Below, in pieces: positions 8,246 through 16,111 of a stretch of DNA of 44,204 bases. The DNA is from Methanobacteriota archaeon. GTDB taxonomy: Archaea > Thermoplasmatota > Poseidoniia > Poseidoniales > Poseidoniaceae. The stretch spans positions 100,320 to 144,523 of the forward strand of contig JABJMO010000009.1 of the NCBI GenBank assembly GCA_018659375.1, written 5' to 3'. The position numbers were made by a program, and so were the translations under genes. The notes under the pieces were generated by a model. That model saw only the letters and a list, made by a program, of their open reading frames with translations, ran no database searches and had not been told where the DNA came from. The first letter of the stretch is position 1. Each line of letters opens with the position of its first letter.

Positions 8246-9595
8246 ATGGCATTCTGTCCACTAGATTACCGGTACGGGTCGCAAGAGTTCAAACATATAT
8301 GGTCTGAGCTTGGAAGACATGAAAGACAATTAGAAGTTGAGAGGGCCCTAATTTGGGCACACATGCAACTTGGTAGAGTTTCTAAAGAAGACTATGAGGC
8401 TGTTGCAGCAATTTCTAACCCTACATCGGTTACCAAAGAACGGGTGTCAGAAATCGAAGCAGAAACTCGGCACGACATTATGGCTTTGACTAAAGCGATG
8501 GCTGAAGCAGCAGGTGATGCTGGTTGGTGTATCCATTTAGGAGCCACATCCAATGACATAGTCGATACTGCTGTAGGATTACAGTTGAGAGACAGTATGG
8601 TTATGTTACGGTCTAGAATATGTGGACTCATCAGTATATGTGCTGAAGTAGCAGAGCGAGAAAGGGACACTGTGATGCTAGGTAGAACTCATGGTCAAGC
8701 GGCTGTTCCAATTACTTTTGGACTAAAAGCAGCAGTATGGCTGGATGAACTAAGAAGACAATTGATTAGACTTGATGAGAGAAGTCCAAGAATTGCTGTT
8801 GGTAAATTCCTCGGGGCTGTTGGAACCGGTGCAGCACAAGGTGTGCATGCTAGAAAGTTACAGGAATTGATTTTGACCCATCTAGGGCTTGGGGTACCGC
8901 TGGCAACTACCCAAGTTGTTGGACGGGACCGATATGTGGAATATGTCTCATGGTTAGCCAATGTCGCAACTACATGTGAAAAGATATTACAAGAAGTGCG
9001 TAACTTGCAGCGCTCTGAAATTGCTGAGGCTGGTGAAGGATTTGATGTTGAGAAACAAGTTGGTTCATCAACAATGGCGCACAAGAAAAACCCCATTAAA
9101 TCTGAAAATGCTAGTGGACTTGCAAGAATAGTTCGCTCTATGATAATACCAACTTACGAAAATGCCCTTCTTTGGCACGAAAGAGATTTAGCTAATTCAT
9201 CTAGTGAAAGATTTACTCTCTCCCATGCTTCAGCATTATGTGATGACGTCATGGCCAAAACGACTGATGTTTTGAAGAATATGTGGGTTGATGCTGAGCG
9301 TTGTATGGAGAACATCAAATCGCAGCGTGGGCTAGTGATGGCTGAGAAGGTAATGATTGAATTAGTTGAACATGGAATTCCAAGAGATGAAGCCCATGAA
9401 ATATTAAGAGCAGCATCGTTTGAAGCGGTCGACAAAAAAATTGAACTGATCGATATTTGTAGTAGAACACCTGCAATAGCTGCAGCATTTTCTGCTGAGG
9501 AATTAGAAGAAATGTTCGACCCTATGAATCACATCGGCGTGTCTGGAGAGATTGTTGACGAGTGTGTTCAGTTAGCTAGAGAAGCCATCAAGTGA
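8246..9595 (+). CDS. purB: Adenylosuccinate lyase
   Basis: The 449-residue protein matches the fumarase/aspartase superfamily and specifically PurB. It has an N-terminal CPLDYRYGS, the TSNDIVDT region, a GRTHGQ motif and the signature SSTMAHKKNP at residues 274-283 that closes over the active site. It catalyses two steps of purine synthesis, SAICAR to AICAR and adenylosuccinate to AMP, each releasing fumarate. The length is normal for the family (430-460). The upstream stretch AGATTTTAATC near 8200 could be its TATA box. The 3' end overlaps the convergent Dph6-like gene by 24 nt. Confidence 0.95.
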   Translation: MAFCPLDYRYGSQEFKHIWSELGRHERQLEVERALIWAHMQLGRVSKEDYEAVAAISNPTSVTKERVSEIEAETRHDIMALTKAMAEAAGDAGWCIHLGATSNDIVDTAVGLQLRDSMVMLRSRICGLISICAEVAERERDTVMLGRTHGQAAVPITFGLKAAVWLDELRRQLIRLDERSPRIAVGKFLGAVGTGAAQGVHARKLQELILTHLGLGVPLATTQVVGRDRYVEYVSWLANVATTCEKILQEVRNLQRSEIAEAGEGFDVEKQVGSSTMAHKKNPIKSENASGLARIVRSMIIPTYENALLWHERDLANSSSERFTLSHASALCDDVMAKTTDVLKNMWVDAERCMENIKSQRGLVMAEKVMIELVEHGIPRDEAHEILRAASFEAVDKKIELIDICSRTPAIAAAFSAEELEEMFDPMNHIGVSGEIVDECVQLAREAIK

Positions 9596-10252
9596 ATTCA
9601 AAATTTTGTTGATATTATAGTGGCCTCTACGACCTAACCACTGCTTTTCACCCTCAATTTTTATCGAGCCTGAAAAGTGAGGCCCATATACAACTAGAGT
9701 TTCATATTCTCCACCTTCGCCATCAACATTGAACCTAAACTTATTTGATAACTCAATTAGTTTGGCCAACGATTGTTCTGTTAAGAGTTCACCCAACCAT
9801 GATTCATCAAGTCCATCGCATGCTACACTTGTGATAACTACTCCAAAACCGTGTTCCACCAATCCAGTTATGTGACCCAGTGACGATTGATGCCAAAGAG
9901 GTGTGTAACTAATAATTCCTAATCGATGACACATTCGCTCTATTCGACTTTTTTGATAATCCGAACGTAGAGCACCACATACTAGAGCGTCGATTGACAA
10001 ATTGCTGAGGGATTGCTCCAGTTCATCTACTTCTAAATCTTCAATTCCTTGAGTTTTTATTGAGACCCATGTCGTGCCAGATAATTTTGCTTGATGACCG
10101 ACTATTTCTGTTCCTGGAATTTGAAACATCATTGAATCATTACCTTCAACAATCATCGTCACTAGGTGAGTCACCTCCCAACCTCGACAAGTTGCCCACC
10201 ACCATGCCGCTGAAGAATCCTTACCACCTGATGACAGAATTGCTACTCGCAT
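9572..10252 (-). CDS. Diphthine-ammonia ligase-like ATP pyrophosphatase (Dph6 family)
   Basis: The 226-residue protein begins with the PP-loop SSGGKDSSAAWW (residues 7-18) of N-type ATP pyrophosphatases. It contains the Dph6-type segment VCGALRSDYQKSRIERMC followed by YTPLW. Dph6 converts diphthine to diphthamide on a histidine of EF-2, the last step of that modification. The EF-2 gene in this window keeps the target histidine (His602), which fits. The length agrees with archaeal Dph6 (about 220-230). The gene is convergent with purB and divergent from psmA, with 154 bp between the two starts. The older name for this family is MJ0570-related, and substrates other than diphthine are possible. 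Confidence 0.82.
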   Translation of the reverse strand: MRVAILSSGGKDSSAAWWWATCRGWEVTHLVTMIVEGNDSMMFQIPGTEIVGHQAKLSGTTWVSIKTQGIEDLEVDELEQSLSNLSIDALVCGALRSDYQKSRIERMCHRLGIISYTPLWHQSSLGHITGLVEHGFGVVITSVACDGLDESWLGELLTEQSLAKLIELSNKFRFNVDGEGGEYETLVVYGPHFSGSIKIEGEKQWLGRRGHYNINKILNSLDGFSS

Positions 10253-10312
10253 ATTGCATTCCAGAAACTAACTACTGATGAAATTGATTATCTATTCGTA
10301 GGAGTTATATGG

Positions 10313-10340
10313 GTCGAAGAAAATTGCTCATTACTTCGAC
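10313..10340. repeat. 7-bp inverted repeat (hairpin candidate) between dph6-like gene and psmA
   Basis: GTCGAAG (10313-10319) and CTTCGAC (10334-10340) are perfect inverted arms around a 14-base A/T-rich loop. They lie in the 154-bp divergent intergenic region. Shorter complementary stretches follow (AGGG/CCCT, CACA/TGTG around 10344-10365). It could be a regulatory hairpin or a two-half-site operator for psmA or the divergent gene; the function is inferred. Confidence 0.35.
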
Positions 10341-10406
10341 TAGACACAGGGCTATGTGACCCTCATGCTCATAAAGTGTCGACTCGAGGAATAGATAGGT
10401 GAGAAG

Positions 10407-11129
10407 ATGCAACCAAGTGGAAGAGGATATGATCATGGAATCACAACATTCAGCCCTGACGGAAGATTATTTCAAGTTGAATACGCAAGAGAATCAGTAA
10501 AACGTGGTACTACTACCGCAGGATTAAAATTCAAAGATGGCGTAGTTCTAGTTTGTGACAAAAGAATTATCAGCCGATTAATCATCCCTGAATCTATTGA
10601 AAAAATGTTCAAAATTGACAACCATGTCGGTGTCGCAACATCAGGATTGATGGCAGATGCAAGGCAACTTGTCGCTCGCTCAAGGGTTGAGGCTCAAATC
10701 AACAGAATCACCTACGGCGCTACAGTTCCTGTTGACGTCTTGGTGAAGAAAATCTGTGATTTTAAGCAATCATTTACCCAATATGGTGGTTCAAGACCAT
10801 TTGGTACAGCACTACTAATTGGTGGAGTTGATGATAACGGAATTCACCTGTTTGAAACAGACCCGAGTGGTGCATATCAATCCTATCATGCTGGGGCAAT
10901 TGGTAGCGGAAGAAATACAGTAATCGAATACTTCGAAAAGAACTGGAAAGATACCCTAACTCTAAACGCTGCTATGAAATTAGGCCTAGAAGCATTGAGA
11001 AATGCCAATGATGCAGAACTTAACCGTGACGCTGTAGAAGTCGCAGTGATTGATTCATCTGGCTACAGATTCCTCGATAGAGATGATGTCAATAAGCAAA
11101 TTGACCGTCTAAAGCCTCTTGAAGAGTAA
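10407..11129 (+). CDS. psmA: Proteasome subunit alpha
   Basis: The 240-residue protein carries the proteasome alpha N-terminal signature YDHGITTFSPDGRLFQVEYA, which forms the gate of the 20S core, and the alpha-subunit core with GVATSGLMADAR and a conserved SRPFGTALLIGG segment. It forms the outer heptameric rings and docks regulatory ATPases (PAN, Cdc48); it is not catalytic. The ATG at 10407 is preceded by GGTGA at 10398-10402. It opens the superoperon that continues with SBDS and the exosome genes, a linkage known from many archaea. Confidence 0.95.
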   Translation: MQPSGRGYDHGITTFSPDGRLFQVEYARESVKRGTTTAGLKFKDGVVLVCDKRIISRLIIPESIEKMFKIDNHVGVATSGLMADARQLVARSRVEAQINRITYGATVPVDVLVKKICDFKQSFTQYGGSRPFGTALLIGGVDDNGIHLFETDPSGAYQSYHAGAIGSGRNTVIEYFEKNWKDTLTLNAAMKLGLEALRNANDAELNRDAVEVAVIDSSGYRFLDRDDVNKQIDRLKPLEE

Positions 11130-11178
11130 CCGTCAAGATGAAGTGACACCTTCCACATGGACAACATGAGGGAGATAC

Positions 11179-11865
11179 ATGGTCAGCCTAGATAACTCAG
11201 TGCTAGCAAGGATGGAAAAGGGTGGCAAGCGCTACGAATTACTAGTCGACCCTGAAATGGTCGACGATTTCAAAAATGATCCGGACTCAATAAATATCGA
11301 TGACTTTCTTGCCATGGATGAGGTATTTCACGACGCAAGAGGTGGAGAAAGACCTACCGAAGAAGCGATAGAGAATACCTTCGGCACCCAAGATATTTTG
11401 GAAATTGCTAAGACAATTCTAAATAAAGGCAGTATCCAATTAACCACTATTCAACGCAAAGCGATTGTTGAGAAAATGCGCCAGAAAATCATCCATCACA
11501 TACATAGCCAGGCTGTCGATCCAAGAACAAAAAGTCCTCACCCAGTCACTAGAATTGAACTAGCATTAGAAGAATCTCGCTATTCTGTAGATCCGTTCAA
11601 AAAGTTGGAACTGCAGATTAAAGATGCCGTTGATAAATTAAAGGTGTTAATCCCCTTATCTTTTGAGACAATGAGGCTTGCTTTCAAAGTGCCCGGTTCT
11701 GGATATGGTGGTGCTATGAGAGTTCTGCGTAGTTATCACGTCAAAGATGGTTGGCTAGAAGATGGAACCTGGGCTTGTGTAATCGAAATACCTGCTGGAA
11801 TGAAAGGGGAAATTATCGGCCAAATAATGAAAGTCTCTTCACAAACTGAAGTCAAAGAAATGTGA
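11179..11865 (+). CDS. Ribosome maturation protein SBDS (Sdo1)
   Basis: The 228-residue protein shows the SBDS layout. The FYSH domain comes first (ARMEKGGKRYELLVDP ... DDFLAMDEVFHDARGGERP), then the helical middle domain, which contains IQLTTIQRKAIVEKMRQKIIHHI. Last is a ferredoxin-like C-terminal domain. In eukaryotes SBDS helps release eIF6 from the 60S subunit with the EF-2-like GTPase EFL1; in archaea the partner is probably EF-2. The ATG at 11179 has a GGGAG motif 7 bases upstream. It lies between psmA and rrp4, its usual archaeal position. Confidence 0.95.
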   Translation: MVSLDNSVLARMEKGGKRYELLVDPEMVDDFKNDPDSINIDDFLAMDEVFHDARGGERPTEEAIENTFGTQDILEIAKTILNKGSIQLTTIQRKAIVEKMRQKIIHHIHSQAVDPRTKSPHPVTRIELALEESRYSVDPFKKLELQIKDAVDKLKVLIPLSFETMRLAFKVPGSGYGGAMRVLRSYHVKDGWLEDGTWACVIEIPAGMKGEIIGQIMKVSSQTEVKEM

Positions 11866-11934
11866 TTGCAATTACCGTTCGTCAAGGGTTGAGTTTATCA
11901 TGGGTTGGCCAGTCGCCGGTTCGGAGAGAAAGAA

Positions 11935-12630
11935 ATGTCCCAAGGTCTTAGCGGCGCCGAGCAGCGCCTAGTGACCCCGGGAATGACCATTGGGTCATTG
12001 ACCGGGATGCGTGTCGGAAGTGGCGCAATCGTCCACAACGACGAAATCATAGCAACTAAACTCGGTTGGGTCCGAGAAAATAACGGAACCATATCCGTTG
12101 ACCCAATCAATAGCCCATACATACCACGTTCAGGAGATCTGGTAATCGGCAATGTTGCAGAGGTTAGAAATAATCTATGGTTTATGGACATTAATGGTTC
12201 ATTCCAAGGCTTACTTCCTATGTCACTAGCACCATGGAAAGTAGAATATGGTCAAGCAAGACAACACATGAATGTTGGAGACAGCTCTCTTGCTAGAGTT
12301 CAGGAAGTTGATGAATGCCACAATGTAGTGTTAACTATGAAAGGCGTTGGACTTAGAAGATTATCACAAGGTGCTGTAATTGATGTACCAGTAAACCACT
12401 TGGATCGAATCCGTGGTGAAGGAAATGCAAACCTAGACCGTATGAAAGAAACCAGTGATTGTAGAATCATTGTTGGTGAAAACGGCAGAGTTTGGGTTGA
12501 TGGGAATGAAAATGGCATCGACTGGGTAAGAGAAGCACTAGATATTGCAAAACAACATGGACATAAATCTTCATTTGATTCTGCAATGAAAAAACACGAG
12601 AAAAAATTCAATAAAAAAGGTGATGCTTAA
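11935..12630 (+). CDS. rrp4: Exosome RNA-binding subunit Rrp4
   Basis: The frame is open from a TTG at 11905, but the ATG at 11935 is preceded by GGAGAG at 11924-11929 and begins close to the conserved RLVTPGM segment, so 231 residues is the better model. It has the N-terminal exosome domain, an S1 domain (GDLVIGNVAEVRNNLWFMDI onward) and a KH-like segment. Rrp4 caps the Rrp41/Rrp42 hexamer and feeds RNA into the pore. Its stop overlaps the rrp41 start by one base (TAATG), so the two are translationally coupled. Confidence 0.93.
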   Translation: MSQGLSGAEQRLVTPGMTIGSLTGMRVGSGAIVHNDEIIATKLGWVRENNGTISVDPINSPYIPRSGDLVIGNVAEVRNNLWFMDINGSFQGLLPMSLAPWKVEYGQARQHMNVGDSSLARVQEVDECHNVVLTMKGVGLRRLSQGAVIDVPVNHLDRIRGEGNANLDRMKETSDCRIIVGENGRVWVDGNENGIDWVREALDIAKQHGHKSSFDSAMKKHEKKFNKKGDA

Positions 12631-13358
12631 TGGGCGGATACGGAGATGTACAATTATTACGAGAAGACGGACTAAGATTAGACGGTAGAAAGGTCGATGA
12701 GATGCGACCTGTTTCAATCCAAGCGGGGATTTTACCAGCAGCAGATGGTTCTGCAATGGTGACTCATGGACTAAACGTTGCAGTAGCAGCCGTTTATGGA
12801 CCAATGGAAGCCCACCCGAGGAAGATTCAGCGACAAGATAGAGCTGTTATTGATGTTAGATATAATATGGCACCATTCTCAACTAGCGACAGAATTAGGC
12901 CCGGATTCAATCGAAGGTCTAGGGAAATTTCCAAGGTTACTGCAGAGTCACTAGAATCTGTTGTTTTAGTAGAGCGCTATCCACGTGCTAAAATCCGAGT
13001 AGAAATAGAGATATTAGCCGCTGAAGCAGGAACCAGATGTGCTGGAATAACCGCTGCATCTGTAGCTCTTGCTGATGCTGGAATCCCAATGCGTGACATG
13101 ATTGTTGGTGTCGCCTCTGGTAAGATCGAAGGGACTGTCGTACTAGATTTGGACAAAGCAGAAGACAATTATGGACAAGCAGACCTTCCAGTAGGAATTC
13201 TACCAAACACAGGAGAAATTGCGTTCTTACAAATGGATGGAGATTTATCACCTGAGGAATATGACCTAGCAATGGAATACAATTTCAAAGCCGCTGGAGA
13301 AATTCATGAGATTATGGTTGAGGCTTTAAGAGCACGATACGAGGAGAGTGAGAACTAA
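12630..13358 (+). CDS. rrp41: Exosome catalytic subunit Rrp41
   Basis: RNase PH-fold protein of 242 residues. It has the LRLDGRKVDEMRPV start, an arginine-rich RNA-binding stretch (RPGFNRRSREI), and Asp179 and Asp185 in DKAEDNYGQADLP, the catalytic acidic cluster of phosphorolytic Rrp41. It degrades RNA 3' to 5' using phosphate and can add heteropolymeric tails. Coupled to rrp4 upstream and rrp42 downstream through TAATG junctions, consistent with equimolar production of the ring subunits. Confidence 0.95.
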   Translation: MGGYGDVQLLREDGLRLDGRKVDEMRPVSIQAGILPAADGSAMVTHGLNVAVAAVYGPMEAHPRKIQRQDRAVIDVRYNMAPFSTSDRIRPGFNRRSREISKVTAESLESVVLVERYPRAKIRVEIEILAAEAGTRCAGITAASVALADAGIPMRDMIVGVASGKIEGTVVLDLDKAEDNYGQADLPVGILPNTGEIAFLQMDGDLSPEEYDLAMEYNFKAAGEIHEIMVEALRARYEESEN

Positions 13359-14143
13359 TGGCTCAACTAGTACCAAACTTACTGCGTCAAGAAGTCGCAA
13401 GATTAGCCGAACAAGATGCTAGAATTGATGGTCGAGAAAGATTTGAGGGCCGAGATTTTACTTTAGAAACAGACTGTCTGTACAATGCTGAAGGCTCAGC
13501 AAAAGTAACCATGGGTAAGACTGTTGTTTATGCAGGTGTCAAATTTGAAATCAGAACACCTTGGCCTGACCGGCCAGCAGAGGGTTCCCTGATGTGTGGG
13601 GCTGAACTTAGACCAGTAGCACACAGAAAATACGAACCGGGACCTCCATCACCTGAATCGATAGAACTTGGTAGAGTAGTTGATAGAGGCATTAGGGAAT
13701 CCGGATGTATTGATATGAACAGCCTGTGTATTATTCCTGGCGAGAAAGTTTGGGGAGTAATGATAGACATTCACGTTCTTTCTGACGGTGGTAATATTTT
13801 CGATGCTTGTGGACTTGCCGCAATAGCAGCACTTAGGACAGCAGTAGTTCCAGCAGAACGATTTGATGTCGGTGAAGATTACACACTTCCTGTTAAAGGC
13901 ACCCCAATTATGGCTTCGTTCACCAGAGTCGGTGGACGCTACATTTACGACCCTTGTGAAGAGGAAGAATTGGGCGGAGACGAGCGAATTCACATCACAA
14001 TTGGCGATGAAGGACATCTCCACTCCCTACAAAAGGGGTTAAGAGGGGTATTCACGCCCGCAGAATTCGCAGAGATATTCAAGGTGGCGCAAAACAAGTG
14101 TGCGGAACTAAGAAAAGTTGTAGCAGAAAAGGAGGCGAACTGA
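13358..14143 (+). CDS. rrp42: Exosome non-catalytic ring subunit Rrp42
   Basis: RNase PH-fold protein of 261 residues with the Rrp42 features: a long N-terminal helix, DARIDGRERFEGRDF, SIELGRVVDRGIRESGCIDM, and GGNIFDACGLAAIAALRTA. It lacks the acidic cluster present in Rrp41 and so serves to form the active site and bind RNA in the heterodimer. Its TGA stop abuts the TTG start of L37Ae, and the ribosome binding site GGAGGCG near 14131 lies inside its last codons. Confidence 0.95.
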   Translation: MAQLVPNLLRQEVARLAEQDARIDGRERFEGRDFTLETDCLYNAEGSAKVTMGKTVVYAGVKFEIRTPWPDRPAEGSLMCGAELRPVAHRKYEPGPPSPESIELGRVVDRGIRESGCIDMNSLCIIPGEKVWGVMIDIHVLSDGGNIFDACGLAAIAALRTAVVPAERFDVGEDYTLPVKGTPIMASFTRVGGRYIYDPCEEEELGGDERIHITIGDEGHLHSLQKGLRGVFTPAEFAEIFKVAQNKCAELRKVVAEKEAN

Positions 14144-14494
14144 TTGGCTAAGAGAACCCAAAAAGCAGGAGCAACCGCCAAATTTGGCGCAAGATATGGT
14201 GTATCGGTAAGAAGAAATGCAGGTTCTGCTATGGCAAAGAAAAGCAAGAAATATACTTGCCCGGTTTGTCAATACAAGAAAGTCACTAGAAAGTCTGTGG
14301 GTATTTGGCATTGTAACAAATGCGACTACACATTCGCCGGCGGCGCTTGGGAACCATTCACCAGAGCATCTGATGCTAACAGTAGAATTCTAAGAAGATC
14401 TGTTGAAGGGGCGACTACTGCTGATATGGCATTCATCGCTCAGCAAGCTGCAATGGACTACGAAAGAAGTCTTCTAGAATCCGAAGAAGAATAA
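14144..14494 (+). CDS. rpl37ae: Large ribosomal subunit protein eL43 (L37Ae)
   Basis: The 116-residue protein matches L37Ae: AKRTQKAGATAKFGARYG, then a zinc ribbon with Cys39, Cys42, Cys57 and Cys60, and the FAGGAWEP segment. It starts at TTG 14144 behind a strong GGAGG site. The C-terminal extension of about 30 residues (from about 88) is longer than in most archaea, whose proteins are 70-95 residues. In many archaea rpoP (RNA polymerase subunit P) sits between this gene and pcc1; here only 18 bases separate them, so rpoP is not at this place. Confidence 0.93.
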   Translation: MAKRTQKAGATAKFGARYGVSVRRNAGSAMAKKSKKYTCPVCQYKKVTRKSVGIWHCNKCDYTFAGGAWEPFTRASDANSRILRRSVEGATTADMAFIAQQAAMDYERSLLESEEE

Positions 14495-14512
14495 TCAATC
14501 CGGAGGACCTAC

Positions 14513-14773
14513 ATGTCCGCCACATGGAAATTGACTCTAGAAGTTCAATCAACTTCTAGTGAAAACACTTCGTCGCTTAAGGCTGCTATGATTACAGATT
14601 GCGAGATAATTAACAATGAAAAATCGTTCTCTATCGAAATTATTGAACACAAAGCAAAAGATTTACGCGCCATGTGGAATACCAGAATACGTGGATTGAT
14701 TGCTGTTGATTCATTAATGATAGTATTAGATGGATTGGACCATAGCGAGGATTCATCAACCAGTAACGTTTGA
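14513..14773 (+). CDS. pcc1: KEOPS complex subunit Pcc1
   Basis: The 86-residue protein fits Pcc1 in length, position between L37Ae and prefoldin beta, and in the segment DLRAMWNTRIRGLIAVD, which matches the dimerisation helix of Pcc1. KEOPS makes the universal t6A37 modification of ANN-decoding tRNAs; Pcc1 dimerises and binds tRNA and Kae1. The ATG at 14513 follows CCGGAGGACCTAC, a good ribosome binding site. Its stop lies upstream of the GGTGAG that drives prefoldin beta. Confidence 0.8.
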   Translation: MSATWKLTLEVQSTSSENTSSLKAAMITDCEIINNEKSFSIEIIEHKAKDLRAMWNTRIRGLIAVDSLMIVLDGLDHSEDSSTSNV

Positions 14774-14790
14774 GCCTAAATGGTGAGCAT

Positions 14791-15105
14791 ATGAGTGATA
14801 TGGAACAGTTCCAGATAGTGGTCTCTGAAATTCAATCAGTTCGACAACAAATGGCTAGCCTAAGTGCTCAAATTATGGAACTAAAAGCCACCTCAGAAGC
14901 AGTCACCAACCAACCAGCAGAACTTTCACTACACCAACAACTTGGTGGCGTCTTGATTGAAGTTGCAGATAGACAAACACTAATCGAAGTCCTCAATAAA
15001 GATGTAAGCACCTTAACTGAGCATTTAGAAAGATTACAAACCCGTGAAGTTGATTTAGTTAATTCATATGAAGAACTAAAAAAGGTTCTAGAGGGATCTA
15101 ATTGA
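14791..15105 (+). CDS. pfdB: Prefoldin subunit beta
   Basis: A 104-residue protein with two long coiled-coil helices flanking the short beta hairpin segment QLGGVLIEVADRQTLIEVL, as in archaeal prefoldin beta (about 110-120 residues). Prefoldin is a hexameric holdase that passes unfolded proteins to the thermosome. The frame opens at TTG 14770, but GGTGAG at 14782-14787 favours ATG 14791 (or ATG 14800). The stop overlaps the TTG start of the DHH gene (TTGA). Confidence 0.88.
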   Translation: MSDMEQFQIVVSEIQSVRQQMASLSAQIMELKATSEAVTNQPAELSLHQQLGGVLIEVADRQTLIEVLNKDVSTLTEHLERLQTREVDLVNSYEELKKVLEGSN

Positions 15106-16109
15106 GTCAATCCGAAATCGATGTAACCAGCCAGCTGGTTGAATTACACAAATGGATAGATAGTGCTTGCAAACGTGGCGCAGTACCGGTCTTAACTGGA
15201 ATGAATGGAGACATGGATACGGTAGGTTCGGCGATATCTCTAGCAGCATCAAACCCTAACATGCTGGCTTGCGGACTCCACCTAGGCAGAGTTTCCAAAA
15301 AGGTATGTCAAGAACTGTCTGCCCCGTTTAGGAAACTGTCTAATGGATTAGCAGATTTGCCAAAAAATCTAGGTGGTATTATAATCGTTGATGCTGCTGC
15401 TCCAAACCAAGTCGGCATTGACTTACCAGATCACATTCCAAAATGCATATTAGACCACCACATCACTGATGATTGGGTATTATCTGATACTGACTTATCG
15501 GTTAAGTTACCTGTATCTGCAACTACTGAAATAGTCGCCAACTATTTATCAAAACATTCTCCTGATAGCCTTACAGAACCTGTTCGAAAGCTATTATTGG
15601 CTGGACTGATTACCGATAGTGGACGATTCAAGCATTCCAGTAAGGAATCTTTCACTACTGCTTCACTAATTCTTAATGGCTCAAATATTGATTATGCAAA
15701 ATTTGTCGAATGGTTGGAAACCTCCAAAATTAATTCGAGTGAGCGAGGTAGTTTGTTAAGAGGTATGCAAAGAGCAAATTCAACAAATTCCGGTGAATGG
15801 AGCATCATACATTCCTACTGCGGAACCTTAGAAGGAAGACTAGCCTCCCTTTTACTTGGCCTAGGCCAAGACATTAGTTTGGTTAGTAGGAATAAAGATG
15901 GTGAAACAAGACTTACCGCAAGAGCCTCTAAAATCGCCACCTCGGATGGCTTAAGTTTAGGGAAAATCATGCAAGATATTGCCAAGCAACTAGGTGGCGA
16001 GGGTGGTGGCCATGACGGTGCAGCTGGCTGGACTGGAACCACTGACCGTATAACTGCAGAAAGTTCCTTCATTGCCCACATTGCAAAATTAAAGAGGAAT
16101 GGTGAATAA
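15102..16109 (+). CDS. DHH-family phosphoesterase (RecJ/NrnA-like)
   Basis: The 335-residue protein has the DHH superfamily motifs: NGDMDTVGSA (motif I), VDAAAPN (motif II), LDHHITDD (motif III), and a C-terminal DHHA1 domain ending in GGEGGGHDGAAGW. Members are Mn-dependent nucleases or oligonucleotide/cyclic dinucleotide phosphodiesterases. Its place at the end of the exosome operon suggests a role in finishing RNA or nano-RNA decay, but that is inference. It starts at TTG 15102, overlapping the prefoldin stop by 4 nt. Confidence 0.85.
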   Translation: MSQSEIDVTSQLVELHKWIDSACKRGAVPVLTGMNGDMDTVGSAISLAASNPNMLACGLHLGRVSKKVCQELSAPFRKLSNGLADLPKNLGGIIIVDAAAPNQVGIDLPDHIPKCILDHHITDDWVLSDTDLSVKLPVSATTEIVANYLSKHSPDSLTEPVRKLLLAGLITDSGRFKHSSKESFTTASLILNGSNIDYAKFVEWLETSKINSSERGSLLRGMQRANSTNSGEWSIIHSYCGTLEGRLASLLLGLGQDISLVSRNKDGETRLTARASKIATSDGLSLGKIMQDIAKQLGGEGGGHDGAAGWTGTTDRITAESSFIAHIAKLKRNGE

Positions 16110-16111
16110 TC

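Noticed and set aside
10268-10300. TGATGA box before psmA as the C box of a C/D guide RNA
   Set aside because: No CUGA D box at a proper distance downstream and no paired terminal stem; a chance match.
12300-12611. 103-residue minus-strand frame inside rrp4
   Set aside because: Opposite-strand shadow of a confident gene, with low-complexity Ser/Phe composition.
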